A DNA stretch of 64,000 nt from Zhenhengia yiwuensis (GCF_014384995.1 NZ_JACRSY010000019.1:1-64000); one strand, 5' to 3'. Positions 7,435 through 17,306 are shown, numbered from the stretch's first letter. Notes: generated by a model from the letters alone, not told the origin. Translations and numbers: made by a program.

Positions 7435-7878
7435 ATGGCCGACCATTCATACAAAAGATATGATTATCAATACGGCAGTGAAGCACCTAAATATCCATAT
7501 ATGCCATATGGTGTTCCAAATGAAAAGCCTGATTTTACACCACTTAAGAGACCTAAACCAAAGAAACGATCAAAAGAAGATATTATCTTTGGTTTAAAAA
7601 TGACAACTTGTGGCTTACTTTTATTTGCGGGTGCTTTTTCATTTGTACATGTTACATCTAACTTAGCAATTAAACAAAGAGAATTAAAGCTTATTAATGC
7701 AGAAATTAGGGAAACACAAAGTACGATCAATAGCGTCAGGGCAACCATTGCAACCAACCTGAACTTAGAACATATTCAAACTGTCGCTGAAGAAAAACTT
7801 AATATGTCAGAACCATTGCCACATCAGGTTGTGTATATTACAACAGCGCAGGAGAGTTATACACGTTATAATGAATAA
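7435..7878 (+). CDS. ftsL: Cell division protein FtsL-like
   Basis: The 147-residue bitopic protein has a long Pro/Lys/Tyr-rich cytoplasmic tail (1-50) and a membrane helix at about 55-77. A periplasm-facing coiled coil follows (80-125: QRELKLINAEIRETQSTIN). This is the architecture of FtsL/DivIC proteins, which assemble with DivIB and activate FtsW and the divisome PBP. Primary sequence similarity in this family is always weak, so the call rests on topology and position between rsmH and the PBP. An AGGAGGG ribosome site precedes the ATG. Confidence 0.8.
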   Translation: MADHSYKRYDYQYGSEAPKYPYMPYGVPNEKPDFTPLKRPKPKKRSKEDIIFGLKMTTCGLLLFAGAFSFVHVTSNLAIKQRELKLINAEIRETQSTINSVRATIATNLNLEHIQTVAEEKLNMSEPLPHQVVYITTAQESYTRYNE

Positions 7879-7889
7879 GAGGTATGGTT

Positions 7890-10043
7890 ATGGCGACGAA
7901 AAAGAAGAAAAAAGTCAAATCAATAGAACCTATGAAACGTTTAAACAATCGTATTCAGGTAGTAAAGTTTTTAATGTTCATTTGTATTGTTACCTTAGTG
8001 GGACGTATAGGATATTTCAAATTCGTTAAAGGTGAAGAATTTGAAAAAGAAGTACGTACGCGTATGATGAGTACAGAGCGTGAAGTAGAAGCTTTAAGAG
8101 GGACGATTGTAGATCGTAATAACAAAACAGTTGCAGCAAGCACCCTTTCTTATCATATTATTCTAGATCCTAAAATTCTTTTAGAAGAGGTAAAGGAAGG
8201 GCCTAGACAAAAAACTTATCAGGTTTTAGCTGAGTATTCAGGTAAAACTGTAGAAGAAATTGCAGCTTTAGTAAATAATCATAAAGACTCTCATTATAAA
8301 ATCTTCATGAAAGATATTAGTGCAGAGGATATGACTAAGCTAAAAGAGCAAAAGATCCAAGGGGTATACTTTGAGGAAAGCTTTATACGGAATTATCCCA
8401 AAGGAAGTTTGGCAGCTCAAGCTATTGGGTTTTATAATAAAACAGAGGGGCAGTATGGGGTAGAGCAGGCTTATAACAAGTATTTACTTGGTAAGACAGG
8501 CCGTATTTTCTCAAGAATGCAACAATCTAGTATTGTGACTACAGAAGTAGCAGCTGCTCAAAATGGTCATACAGTTGTATTGACGATAGATGAAGTCATT
8601 CAACAGTATGTAGAACAGACAATGAACAAATATGTCAAGGAACTAAGTCCACTTAATGCAGCTGCACTTGTTATGAATCCTAAAACTGGTGAAATTTATG
8701 CCATGTATTCTTATCCTTATTATGATCCGAATCACTATACAGATTTATCTGAACAAATGGGAAAAGAAAAATGGGATAGTTTAAAGAGTGAGGATCAGGC
8801 TCTAGCGCTTAATAGAGCATGGAAAAACTTTAACACACAGAATCCTTATGAACCTGGGTCTACCTTTAAACCGTTATTAGTAGCAGCAGGCCTTGAAGAA
8901 GGTTATATTAACCCAGATACACTCTATAATTGTACAGGTTCTAATAAAGTAGGACCAGAGACGATTAAGTGCTGGAAACGAGGTGGACATGGTATACAGA
9001 CATTAGAACAGGCTTTAGCGAATTCTTGTAACTCTGCTATGATTGAGATCAGTAAAAATATTCCAGATGAAGTTTTCTATGATTACTTTATTAGATTTGG
9101 ATTCAATGATATTACACAGATTGACTTACCTGGAGAAGCAACAGGTATGATTCATGAACTTAATAAGTTAGGGCCTGTCCAAAAGGCAACAAGTTCAATG
9201 GGACAGTCTTTTACTATTACACCTATTCAACTTATTACTGCTTTTTCTTCTTTAATTAATGGAGGAAATCTTATGCAGCCTTACATAGTATCCAGTGTAG
9301 TTAACTATCAGAATAACATTATCATGCAAAATACACCTCAGATTAAGAGACAGATCTTCTCAGAAGAAGTGGCTTCACAGGTTTCTGAATATATGGAAGC
9401 TGTAGTGAGTTATGGTACAGGTGCACCGGCAGCTGTAGCAGGTTATACAGTGGGAGGGAAAACAGGTACAGCTGAAAAACTTCCACGTGGGCAAGATAAA
9501 CATATTCTTTCTTTTATGGGGTATGCGCCATTAGAAGACCCACAAGTTATAGCACTTATTCTCTTTGATGAGATTCCAGAAGATACGAAGGCGCAAAGTT
9601 TGGCTTTTAAAGAAATTATGGAAAATGTACTTCCTTATTTAGGAATTGAGCCAACAGGAGATAATGACGCCCCTGTTGTTAATATGGCAGTTGTACCAAG
9701 TGTTACTGGACTAGATGTAACAGATGGTATAACAAGACTAGAAACAGAACACCTTAACTATGAAGTAATTGGTGTAGGAAATAAAATTGTAAATCAATAT
9801 CCTACAGCGGGTACTAAACTTCCTTATGAAAATACAGTTAAAATTTATTTAGAGGCAGAAAATCCTGAAAACATTGTACAAGTACCTAATCTTATAGGGT
9901 TATCCTTAGAAGATGCTAAAAAAGCCACATCAGGTTTATTTACTTTAGAAGGATATACAGATGAAAAAATTAATCATCAAATCCCTAAAGCAGGTACTAA
10001 AATAGAAAAAGGGCATAAAATATTTGTACAAACCGTACAATAA
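7890..10043 (+). CDS. pbpB: Divisome penicillin-binding protein 2B-like transpeptidase with two PASTA domains
   Basis: This class B PBP cross-links septal peptidoglycan. The 717-residue chain has a basic tail (1-14), a membrane anchor (about 25-45) and the dimerisation domain. The transpeptidase domain carries SxxK as STFK (Ser about 324), SCN (about 379-381) and KTG (about 524-526). Two C-terminal PASTA repeats begin near residues 598 and 662. The start at 7890 has AAGAGGT with 7-nt spacing; ATG 7884 is too close to it. The gene is followed by a strong hairpin rather than direct coupling to the second PBP, suggesting the two are differently expressed. Confidence 0.9.
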   Translation: MATKKKKKVKSIEPMKRLNNRIQVVKFLMFICIVTLVGRIGYFKFVKGEEFEKEVRTRMMSTEREVEALRGTIVDRNNKTVAASTLSYHIILDPKILLEEVKEGPRQKTYQVLAEYSGKTVEEIAALVNNHKDSHYKIFMKDISAEDMTKLKEQKIQGVYFEESFIRNYPKGSLAAQAIGFYNKTEGQYGVEQAYNKYLLGKTGRIFSRMQQSSIVTTEVAAAQNGHTVVLTIDEVIQQYVEQTMNKYVKELSPLNAAALVMNPKTGEIYAMYSYPYYDPNHYTDLSEQMGKEKWDSLKSEDQALALNRAWKNFNTQNPYEPGSTFKPLLVAAGLEEGYINPDTLYNCTGSNKVGPETIKCWKRGGHGIQTLEQALANSCNSAMIEISKNIPDEVFYDYFIRFGFNDITQIDLPGEATGMIHELNKLGPVQKATSSMGQSFTITPIQLITAFSSLINGGNLMQPYIVSSVVNYQNNIIMQNTPQIKRQIFSEEVASQVSEYMEAVVSYGTGAPAAVAGYTVGGKTGTAEKLPRGQDKHILSFMGYAPLEDPQVIALILFDEIPEDTKAQSLAFKEIMENVLPYLGIEPTGDNDAPVVNMAVVPSVTGLDVTDGITRLETEHLNYEVIGVGNKIVNQYPTAGTKLPYENTVKIYLEAENPENIVQVPNLIGLSLEDAKKATSGLFTLEGYTDEKINHQIPKAGTKIEKGHKIFVQTVQ

Positions 10044-10051
10044 TGTGAATA

Positions 10052-10108
10052 AAGCCTCCCTTTTAAAAATACATTTAGTTAAGACGTATTTTTAAAAGGG
10101 AGGTTTTT
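10052..10108 (+). terminator. Terminator hairpin that includes the ribosome site of the next gene
   Basis: CCTCCCTTTTAAAAATA (10055-10071) pairs with TATTTTTAAAAGGGAGG (10087-10103) around a 15-nt loop and is followed by TTTTTGTT. The right arm ends with AGGGAGG, the Shine-Dalgarno of the GTG start at 10112, so folding both ends transcription and hides that site. Confidence 0.8.
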
Positions 10109-10111
10109 GTT

Positions 10112-12064
10112 GTGATAAAAAAACAAGTACCTACAGCAATCAAAAAGCGTATAGTCTTTGTAAGTGCTATGTTTGCAGTGATGACAATAGTCATGATTAT
10201 ACGATTAGGTTATGTTCAGATTGTTATGGGAAGTTTCTTGCAAGGGAAGGCACTTGAACAACATACTAGAGATAGGCTTATATCACCAACTAGAGGAACA
10301 ATTTATGATCGAAATGGGGAGATTATTGCAAAGAGTGCTTCTGTATCTACTATAGGTGTTGTACATGCTCAGGTAACAGACCCTGCTATGATATCTAAAA
10401 TCTTAGCAGAAAAGCTAGAAATGAGTTATGAAGATGTCTATAAGAAAGTAACTAAGCGCGTAGCATTTGAACGTATTAAAACTAAAGTAGATAAAGAAGT
10501 GGCAGATGAGATTCGTAATATGAACTTGCCAGGCGTAAAAGTAGATGAGGATTCTAAAAGGTATTATCCTTATAACGAGTTGGCAGCTCAGGTTATAGGT
10601 TTTGTAGGAAAAGATAATCAAGGTATTGTAGGTCTTGAAGTGCAGTATGATTCCTACTTAAAGGGGACACCAGGTAAGATTTTGATGGAGACTAATGGTA
10701 GAGGAGAAAGAAGAACAGAGGAAGCAGAAGTAAGAATAGATCCCCAAAATGGTAGCCATTTGGTGACTACTTTAGATGTGACTTTGCAGCAATATGCACA
10801 GCAGGCTATTGATAAGATTGTAGAAGAAAAACAGGCTAGTAGAGGAACGATTATTTTAATGAATCCTCAGAATGGTGAAATCTATGCTATGGCTAATGCA
10901 CCTACTTTTAATCTAAATGAGCCATTTACTATTAATAATCCAGAACTTGAAGCAGCTTGGTATACTTTTACGAATAAGGAGCAGCAAGACTATTTGAACC
11001 AGATGTGGCGTAACTTTACTATTAATGATACTTATGAACCAGGATCTACTTTTAAAGTATTTACTTCTGCTATGGGACTTGAAAGTGGTGTGATTACACC
11101 TGAAAGTGAGTTTAATTGTGGAGGATCACGTGTTGTAGCAGGACGTACCATTAAGTGCTGGAGAAGTCCAAGAAGTCACGGACATCAAACTTTTGTGCAA
11201 GGCGTTCAAAACTCCTGTAACCCTGTTTTTATGGATGTAGCAGAACGATTAGGGGCTAAACAGTTTTATGATTATATGATTAAATTTAAATTTAACAGCA
11301 AAACTGGTATTGACCTTCCAGGTGAAGCAACAGGTATTTTGCATGCAGAAAAAAATATAGGGCCGGTAGAGCTAGCGACTATGTCTTTTGGACAGTCTTT
11401 CCAGATTACACCGATTCAACTTTTGACTTCTGCATCGGCTATGATTAATGGGGGGCATGTCATCACACCCCATCTTGGGAAAGAAATTGTAGATGACAAC
11501 GGGGAAAGTCTACAAGTTTTTGAATACCCTCAAGGTGAACAGCTTATATCTACTAAGACAAGTGAGCAGCTCAAAACAATACTAGAGAGTGTTGTAAGTG
11601 AGGGAACAGGTAGTAAAACATACATACCGGGATATCGCATTGGAGGTAAAACTGCAACCTCACAAAAACTTCCTAGAGGTTCCGGAAAATATATTGCTTC
11701 TTTTATGGCCTTTGCACCGGCTGAAAATCCACAAGTTATAGGATTAGTACTTATTGATGAACCAAAGGGGACTTATTATGGGGGGGCTGTAGCAGGTCCT
11801 GTTATGAAAGAAATTATGTCTAATACACTTCCTTATCTAGGAATTGAGCCTGTTTACACAGAAAAAGAAAAAGAACTTGAAGAGGTACAGACAATTATTG
11901 TGCCAGACTTTAATACTTTATCTATTAAAGAGGCAAAAAACTTGGCCCATGAGAATGGTGTAACCGTTGAGATTAAGGGTGAAGGAAACAGTGTAGTCAG
12001 ACAATTTCCAATAGCTAAAGAGATTATTAATAAAAATAGTAAAATTATCCTCTATACTGAGTAA
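10112..12064 (+). CDS. spoVD: SpoVD-like penicillin-binding protein with KTA in place of KTG
   Basis: This second class B PBP has 650 residues: a membrane anchor (about 13-33), dimerisation domain, transpeptidase domain and one C-terminal PASTA repeat (about 588-650). The PBP-then-SpoVD order and single PASTA match Bacillus pbpB-spoVD, whose product makes spore cortex. The active-site motifs are STFK (Ser312), SCN (368-370) and KTA (513-515). The last departs from the usual KTG, although nucleotides 11648-11656 read AAA ACT GCA unambiguously. The start is GTG with GGGAGG 8 nt upstream. A vegetative PBP role cannot be excluded. Confidence 0.82.
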   Translation: MIKKQVPTAIKKRIVFVSAMFAVMTIVMIIRLGYVQIVMGSFLQGKALEQHTRDRLISPTRGTIYDRNGEIIAKSASVSTIGVVHAQVTDPAMISKILAEKLEMSYEDVYKKVTKRVAFERIKTKVDKEVADEIRNMNLPGVKVDEDSKRYYPYNELAAQVIGFVGKDNQGIVGLEVQYDSYLKGTPGKILMETNGRGERRTEEAEVRIDPQNGSHLVTTLDVTLQQYAQQAIDKIVEEKQASRGTIILMNPQNGEIYAMANAPTFNLNEPFTINNPELEAAWYTFTNKEQQDYLNQMWRNFTINDTYEPGSTFKVFTSAMGLESGVITPESEFNCGGSRVVAGRTIKCWRSPRSHGHQTFVQGVQNSCNPVFMDVAERLGAKQFYDYMIKFKFNSKTGIDLPGEATGILHAEKNIGPVELATMSFGQSFQITPIQLLTSASAMINGGHVITPHLGKEIVDDNGESLQVFEYPQGEQLISTKTSEQLKTILESVVSEGTGSKTYIPGYRIGGKTATSQKLPRGSGKYIASFMAFAPAENPQVIGLVLIDEPKGTYYGGAVAGPVMKEIMSNTLPYLGIEPVYTEKEKELEEVQTIIVPDFNTLSIKEAKNLAHENGVTVEIKGEGNSVVRQFPIAKEIINKNSKIILYTE

Positions 12065-12090
12065 CTTCTCTTTTTTATCCTCTGAAGACG

Positions 12091-12099
12091 TGATATAAT
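12091..12099 (+). promoter_or_regulatory. Candidate extended -10 promoter for murE
   Basis: TGATATAAT fits the TGNTATAAT extended -10. The -35 region is T-rich and weak. It would give murE and later genes transcription independent of the upstream PBPs. Confidence 0.4.
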
Positions 12100-12138
12100 A
12101 ACTACGATATTTGTTAAATAAGTACTTGGGAGGTTGTT

Positions 12139-13590
12139 ATGAAACTCATAACGTTGCTAAAAGATATAAACTACGACTTGATTTGTGGTGAAATTAATCA
12201 AGAGGTAGATTCTATTATATATGACTCGCGTGTGAAAACAGTAAATGGTCTTTTTATTGCCATTAAAGGATTTACAGTAGATGGCCATAAATATATTAAA
12301 GCTGCCATAGAAAATGGTGCAAAAACAGTTGTTGTAGAAGACCCAGTTACAATAGAAGAAGAGGGGATTACAGTAATACGCGTAAATAATACACGTATTG
12401 TTATGGCGAATCTTGCAACAAACTTCTATAATCATCCTTCTTTAAAACTGGATTTAATAGGGATAACAGGAACAAATGGTAAAACAAGTATTACCTTTTT
12501 GTTAGGACAGATTTTAGAAGCGTATAAGCAAAAAATAGGAATTATTGGAACGATTGAAAATCGTATTGGCACAACTATTTTAAAATCTCAGCACACAACA
12601 CCTGAATCAGCAGATTTACAAAAACTTCTTCATACTATGTGCGAAGAAGAGGTAAGCCATTGTCTTATGGAAGTTTCTTCACATGCATTTGAATTACACC
12701 GTGTAGATGGATGTGATTTTAAAATAGGTATTTTCACAAACTTAACACAAGATCATTTAGACTTCCACAAAACAATGGATAATTATGCAAAAGCAAAGGC
12801 TAAACTCTTTAAACTCTGCCAAATCGGTATTATCAATCATGATAGCCCTTATGCACATATTATGAAAGAAGATGCTACTTGCAAGGTCATGACTTATGGT
12901 ATTGATACACCTTCAGATTATAGAGCTTCAGATATTCATATTACAGCTCAAGGTGTAACTTATATGCTTACAACACCAGAAGAAAAGTATCAAGTGGAAG
13001 TACCTATTCCGGGCAAGTTTACAGTATACAATACGTTAGCAGTTATTTGTGCAGCTAAACAATTAGGCTTGCCTATGGACCATATCCTTCATGCTTTGAA
13101 AAATGTGAAGGGTGTGCCTGGACGTGTACAGTCTTTTATTTCAACAAAAGGTTATAGCGTTTTAGTAGATTATGCACATACACCAGATGGACTTGAAAAT
13201 GTACTTGAAACAATCAAGCAGTTTGCTAAAGGACGTATTATCACAGTATTTGGTTGTGGTGGTGACAGGGATAATACTAAACGACCAATTATGGGTGAAG
13301 TAGCAGCAATGTATTCAGATGAAGTTATTATTACATCAGATAATCCTAGAAGTGAAGATCCTCTTGTTATCTTAGATCAAGTAGAAGTAGGAGTTAAAAG
13401 ACATGTGGTGGATTATGTGAAGATGGAAGATCGTAAAGAGGCTATTATGCATGCACTTTCCCGTGCAAATAAAGATGATGTAGTACTTATTGCAGGAAAA
13501 GGTCATGAGAATTATCAAATTCTTAAAGATCGTATTATCCATTTCGATGATTCGGAGATTGTAAGAGATTTTATACAGGGGGAACAGTAA
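12139..13590 (+). CDS. murE: UDP-MurNAc-tripeptide synthetase MurE
   Basis: MurE adds the third stem-peptide residue to UDP-MurNAc-L-Ala-D-Glu in the cytoplasm. The 483-residue protein has the N-terminal Mur domain, the P-loop GITGTNGKTS (residues about 110-119), HTTPESADLQ and EVSSHAFELHRV. The C-terminal specificity loop near residue 404 reads TSDNPRSEDP. The DNPR motif is typical of meso-diaminopimelate-adding enzymes, so this cell wall probably carries mDAP. The GGGAGG ribosome site lies 8 nt upstream. The last base of the stop is the first base of murF. Confidence 0.95.
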   Translation: MKLITLLKDINYDLICGEINQEVDSIIYDSRVKTVNGLFIAIKGFTVDGHKYIKAAIENGAKTVVVEDPVTIEEEGITVIRVNNTRIVMANLATNFYNHPSLKLDLIGITGTNGKTSITFLLGQILEAYKQKIGIIGTIENRIGTTILKSQHTTPESADLQKLLHTMCEEEVSHCLMEVSSHAFELHRVDGCDFKIGIFTNLTQDHLDFHKTMDNYAKAKAKLFKLCQIGIINHDSPYAHIMKEDATCKVMTYGIDTPSDYRASDIHITAQGVTYMLTTPEEKYQVEVPIPGKFTVYNTLAVICAAKQLGLPMDHILHALKNVKGVPGRVQSFISTKGYSVLVDYAHTPDGLENVLETIKQFAKGRIITVFGCGGDRDNTKRPIMGEVAAMYSDEVIITSDNPRSEDPLVILDQVEVGVKRHVVDYVKMEDRKEAIMHALSRANKDDVVLIAGKGHENYQILKDRIIHFDDSEIVRDFIQGEQ

Positions 13591-14981
13591 TGAAACTTGT
13601 ATTACAAGATATTATTGCAGCTATAGGGGGACGATGTTTAAATCCCCCTTCTAGTGGGCATAACTTAATTACATCTATTGAGATAGATTCTAGAAAAGTA
13701 GGGCCTAACACTTTATTTGTCCCTCTTATAGGAGAACGTTTTAACGCACATGATTTTATTCCGGATGTAGCAGCAAAAGGGGCACTTGCTACTTTGACAG
13801 AAGAAACAACCATTAGAGATGAAAATATTATTCATATTTTTGTAGCAAGTACACAAAAAGCTTTGTTAGATTTAGCAGCTTACTACCGTAGTCTTTTTCA
13901 GATTCCAGTTGTTGCAGTAACAGGCAGTGTAGGAAAAACTTCTACAAAAGATATGATTGCAGCAGTTTTAAGTGTTAAGTTTAATGTATTAAAGACACAA
14001 GGAAATTTTAATAATGAAATAGGCTTACCACTTACTTTGTTTGGCCTTGATGAAGGGCATGAAGTAACAGTTATTGAAATGGGTATGAATCATTTCAATG
14101 AAATTCATAGATTAAGTGTTACAGCAGCTCCGAACATGGGTGTTATTACGAATGTAGGAACATCTCATATTGAGAACTTAGGTAGCCAAGAAGGAATCTT
14201 AAAAGCTAAGTTAGAGATTTTAGATGGTCTGCAAAAAGGTGCACCTTTATTTGTTAATGGAGATGATAAGCTGTTAAAAACAGTGACATCTAGCGAACAC
14301 CCAATCATTACTTATGGTGAATTAGAAACAAATGATTATTATTGTACAAATGTCTATTCTGAAGGGCATATGACATATGCTACAATTATAACACCAAAAG
14401 ATACTTACCCTATTGCAATTCCTGCATTAGGAATACACATGGTTTATAACAGTCTAGTTGCTATTGCCATTGCAGATCAACTAGGCTTATCAAAACAAGA
14501 TATTTTAGATGGACTTATGGCATATATACCAAGTAAGATGCGTATGAATATAACACAAACAAAACAAGGACTAACCGTTATGGATGATACCTATAATGCA
14601 AGCCCTGACTCTATGAAGGCTGCATTAAAGGTCTTAGCAGACTATAAAGCACCAGGTAGAAAGGTAGCTATACTTGGAGATATGTTTGAAATGGGTGATT
14701 TTGCTCCAAGTCTACACGAAGAAGTAGGTAGATACGCAGCTATGCAAAAAATAGATGTATTGTATGCTGTAGGAGATCTTGCAGAGCATATCGCTAAAGG
14801 CGCAAAACAATGTGAAGATAAAAATTTAGAGGTAAGTTACTATACAGATAAACAAACTTTTATCACTGATCTTGCACAGATTCTTCATGAAAATGATACA
14901 GTTTTGCTCAAAGCATCAAGGGGTATGCAATTTGAAGAAATTGTTAAGGCAATAGGAAAGGTGAATGATAATGAAAAATGA
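13590..14981 (+). CDS. murF: UDP-MurNAc-tripeptide--D-Ala-D-Ala ligase MurF
   Basis: MurF completes the UDP-MurNAc-pentapeptide by adding D-Ala-D-Ala. The 463-residue protein has the ATP site VAVTGSVGKTSTKD (residues about 108-121), the family segment QGNFNNEIGLPLTL (about 137-150), EMGMNHFNEIHRL and the C-terminal DDTYNASPDSM (about 331-341). The ATG shares a base with the murE stop (TAATG), so translation is coupled. The 3' end overlaps the mraY start region. Confidence 0.95.
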   Translation: MKLVLQDIIAAIGGRCLNPPSSGHNLITSIEIDSRKVGPNTLFVPLIGERFNAHDFIPDVAAKGALATLTEETTIRDENIIHIFVASTQKALLDLAAYYRSLFQIPVVAVTGSVGKTSTKDMIAAVLSVKFNVLKTQGNFNNEIGLPLTLFGLDEGHEVTVIEMGMNHFNEIHRLSVTAAPNMGVITNVGTSHIENLGSQEGILKAKLEILDGLQKGAPLFVNGDDKLLKTVTSSEHPIITYGELETNDYYCTNVYSEGHMTYATIITPKDTYPIAIPALGIHMVYNSLVAIAIADQLGLSKQDILDGLMAYIPSKMRMNITQTKQGLTVMDDTYNASPDSMKAALKVLADYKAPGRKVAILGDMFEMGDFAPSLHEEVGRYAAMQKIDVLYAVGDLAEHIAKGAKQCEDKNLEVSYYTDKQTFITDLAQILHENDTVLLKASRGMQFEEIVKAIGKVNDNEK

Positions 14982-15924
14982 GGCATTTTATGCAGTACTT
15001 ATTGCATTTTGTTTAAATATTGTAATGAGTCCAATCGTTATTCCATTTTTAAGACGACTTAAATTTGGTCAAAATGTAAGAGATGATGGACCAAGTTCAC
15101 ATCTTAAAAAATCAGGAACCCCTACAATGGGTGGTATTATTATTTTAGCAAGTATGACATTAACAAGCTTAATTTTTATGCCAGGAAATAAGTCTTTGCA
15201 GACTATTTTATTTGTTACCTTGGGATTTGGTTTAATTGGATTTTTAGATGATTATATTAAAGTTGTTAAAAAACGTTCATTAGGACTTACACCGATGCAA
15301 AAGATTATCGGGCAACTTATTGTGACTTTAATCTTTGCTTACTTACTTTATGCTTATGTGGGTGTAGATACAAGTATTATTCTACCATTTACAGAGGGAA
15401 AAGTATTTGATATTGGTTTATTCTATTGGCCATTATTAATCATTGGAGTTATTGCTACAGTAAATGCAGTAAATTTAACAGATGGATTAGATGGGCTAGC
15501 ATCTAGTGTTACGGTACTTGTTGCAACTTTTTTTGCAGCAGTAGCTTTTATGGGAATGAGTGAAGTTGTACCTATTGCAGCAGCAGCGGTAGGTAGTTTG
15601 CTAGGATTTTTACTCTTTAATACGTATCCAGCTAAAGTTTTTATGGGTGATACAGGTTCTTTAGCACTAGGTGGTTTTGTAGTTGCTACAGCATTTGTCA
15701 TGAAGATGCCACTTTTTATTCCTATTGTGGGTCTGATTTATGTTATTGAAAACTTATCTGTTATTATTCAGGTTGCTTATTTTAAAAGAACGAAAAAACG
15801 TATCTTTAAAATGGCACCTATTCATCATCACTTTGAATTAAGTGGCTGGCCAGAAACAAAAGTTGTGACAGTGTTCTCAATTGTTACAGCTATGCTTTGT
15901 CTCATTGGTTTAATAGCATTATAG
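14971..15924 (+). CDS. mraY: Phospho-MurNAc-pentapeptide transferase MraY
   Basis: MraY moves phospho-MurNAc-pentapeptide onto undecaprenyl phosphate, making lipid I. The 317-residue polytopic protein has about ten hydrophobic helices and the signatures GTPTMGGI, the acidic FLDDYIKV and NLTDGLDGLA motifs, FMGDTGSLALGG, and the late APIHHHFE histidine loop. The start at 14971 lies 7 nt beyond GGAAAGGTG. An ATG at 14965 is too near that site. The coding region overlaps murF by 11 nt. Confidence 0.95.
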   Translation: MKNEAFYAVLIAFCLNIVMSPIVIPFLRRLKFGQNVRDDGPSSHLKKSGTPTMGGIIILASMTLTSLIFMPGNKSLQTILFVTLGFGLIGFLDDYIKVVKKRSLGLTPMQKIIGQLIVTLIFAYLLYAYVGVDTSIILPFTEGKVFDIGLFYWPLLIIGVIATVNAVNLTDGLDGLASSVTVLVATFFAAVAFMGMSEVVPIAAAAVGSLLGFLLFNTYPAKVFMGDTGSLALGGFVVATAFVMKMPLFIPIVGLIYVIENLSVIIQVAYFKRTKKRIFKMAPIHHHFELSGWPETKVVTVFSIVTAMLCLIGLIAL

Positions 15925-15936
15925 GGGGATATAAAA

Positions 15937-17301
15937 ATGAAGCATAATGAAAACACAGCTATTATTATAGGATGTGCACGAAGTGGTTTAGCAGCAGCTA
16001 GACTTGCTACAAAAGATGGCTATCGTGTAAGTGTTTATGATAAAAAAACATATAATCAATTTCACAAGGATGACCAAGAACGTATTGATATTTTACAAGG
16101 GGAGGGGGTTCAGTTTATTTTTGAACCTTCTATAAGCCTTGATTCATACGATCTTATTATTGTAAGTCCTGGTGTACCACTTGATTTACCCTTTATAGAA
16201 GAAGCTATAAAGAAGGGTAAAAAAGTAATAGGTGAACTTGAGTATGCAGCAACTTTCTGTAAGGCACCTATTGTAGCCATTACAGGAACTAATGGTAAAA
16301 CAACAACCACATCTTTAGTAGGACAAATTATAAAAGCTTATAATCCTAACACATATGTAGTAGGGAATATTGGAAGAGCTTTTAGTGAAGATGTATTACA
16401 TATTCCTGAAAGTGGTGTTGTTGTAGCTGAAGTAAGTAGTTTTCAACTAGAAACCATTGAAACTTTCCATCCTAAAGTATCTGCCATTTTAAATATTACG
16501 CCAGATCACCTTAATAGACATAAAACAATGGAAAATTACTGTAAAGCTAAATATCAAGTTTTTATAAATCAGTCTGATGCAGATTATGTGATTCTAAACG
16601 AACAAGATGAGTATTTTGAAGAAGCGAAAAAGCTTGCATCAGGTCAAGTCATAACTTTCAATAACCAAAAAGCTACCTTACGAGGCGCTTTCTCAGATGG
16701 TACGAGCCTTTATGAAAATATAGGGGATAGGCAAGAGCTTGTCTGTGCTATTAAAGATTTAAAAATAGTAGGTGCACATAATATCGAAAATGCATTAGCT
16801 GCTATTGCCATCTGCAAGGCATTTGGTGTTCCAGAAGAGGTTATTAAAGAAGAAATCCAAAAGTTTGCTGGTGTTGAGCATCGCTTAGAATTTGTATGCA
16901 CTAAAAAAGGTGTGGACTATTTCAATGACTCTAAAGCAACCAATGTTGGAGCTGCTATTCCAGGACTTATTTCTATGAATAAACCTATTCACTTAATTGG
17001 TGGTGGAATGGACAAAAAGATTTCCTTTACAGAATGGGTGAAATTATTTACTGGAAGAGTTAAGAAGCTTTATGTTATTGGTGAATGTAAGGATCAAATT
17101 CTAGAAGAATGTAAAATGCAGCATTTTGATGCTGTAGAAGCTTTTGAGACTTTTGAAGCAGCTATAAAAGCAGCTTATCAAAATGCACAGTCTAATGAAT
17201 GTGTATTATTATCACCAGCTTGCGCAAGTTGGGATATGTTTGAAAGTTATGAACAAAGAGGTCAGATTTTTAAAGAAATTGTGAATCATTTGGAAGGGTG
17301 A
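15937..17301 (+). CDS. murD: UDP-MurNAc-L-alanine--D-glutamate ligase MurD
   Basis: MurD adds D-glutamate to UDP-MurNAc-L-Ala. The 454-residue chain has a Rossmann-like N-terminal domain (IIIGCARSGLAAARLA, residues about 9-24) and the P-loop ITGTNGKTTTTSL (about 114-126). It also has EVSSFQLETI, NITPDHLNRH and a C-terminal FNDSKATN motif near 328-335, all typical of the family. It lies 12 nt after mraY and 5 nt before ftsW, clearly within one operon. Confidence 0.95.
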   Translation: MKHNENTAIIIGCARSGLAAARLATKDGYRVSVYDKKTYNQFHKDDQERIDILQGEGVQFIFEPSISLDSYDLIIVSPGVPLDLPFIEEAIKKGKKVIGELEYAATFCKAPIVAITGTNGKTTTTSLVGQIIKAYNPNTYVVGNIGRAFSEDVLHIPESGVVVAEVSSFQLETIETFHPKVSAILNITPDHLNRHKTMENYCKAKYQVFINQSDADYVILNEQDEYFEEAKKLASGQVITFNNQKATLRGAFSDGTSLYENIGDRQELVCAIKDLKIVGAHNIENALAAIAICKAFGVPEEVIKEEIQKFAGVEHRLEFVCTKKGVDYFNDSKATNVGAAIPGLISMNKPIHLIGGGMDKKISFTEWVKLFTGRVKKLYVIGECKDQILEECKMQHFDAVEAFETFEAAIKAAYQNAQSNECVLLSPACASWDMFESYEQRGQIFKEIVNHLEG

Positions 17302-17306
17302 TGTAA

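Noticed and set aside
7829..8029. 66-codon frame across the ftsL-pbpB junction
   Set aside because: It overlaps the end of ftsL and the start of pbpB in another frame, without a ribosome site. Both flanking genes have better starts.
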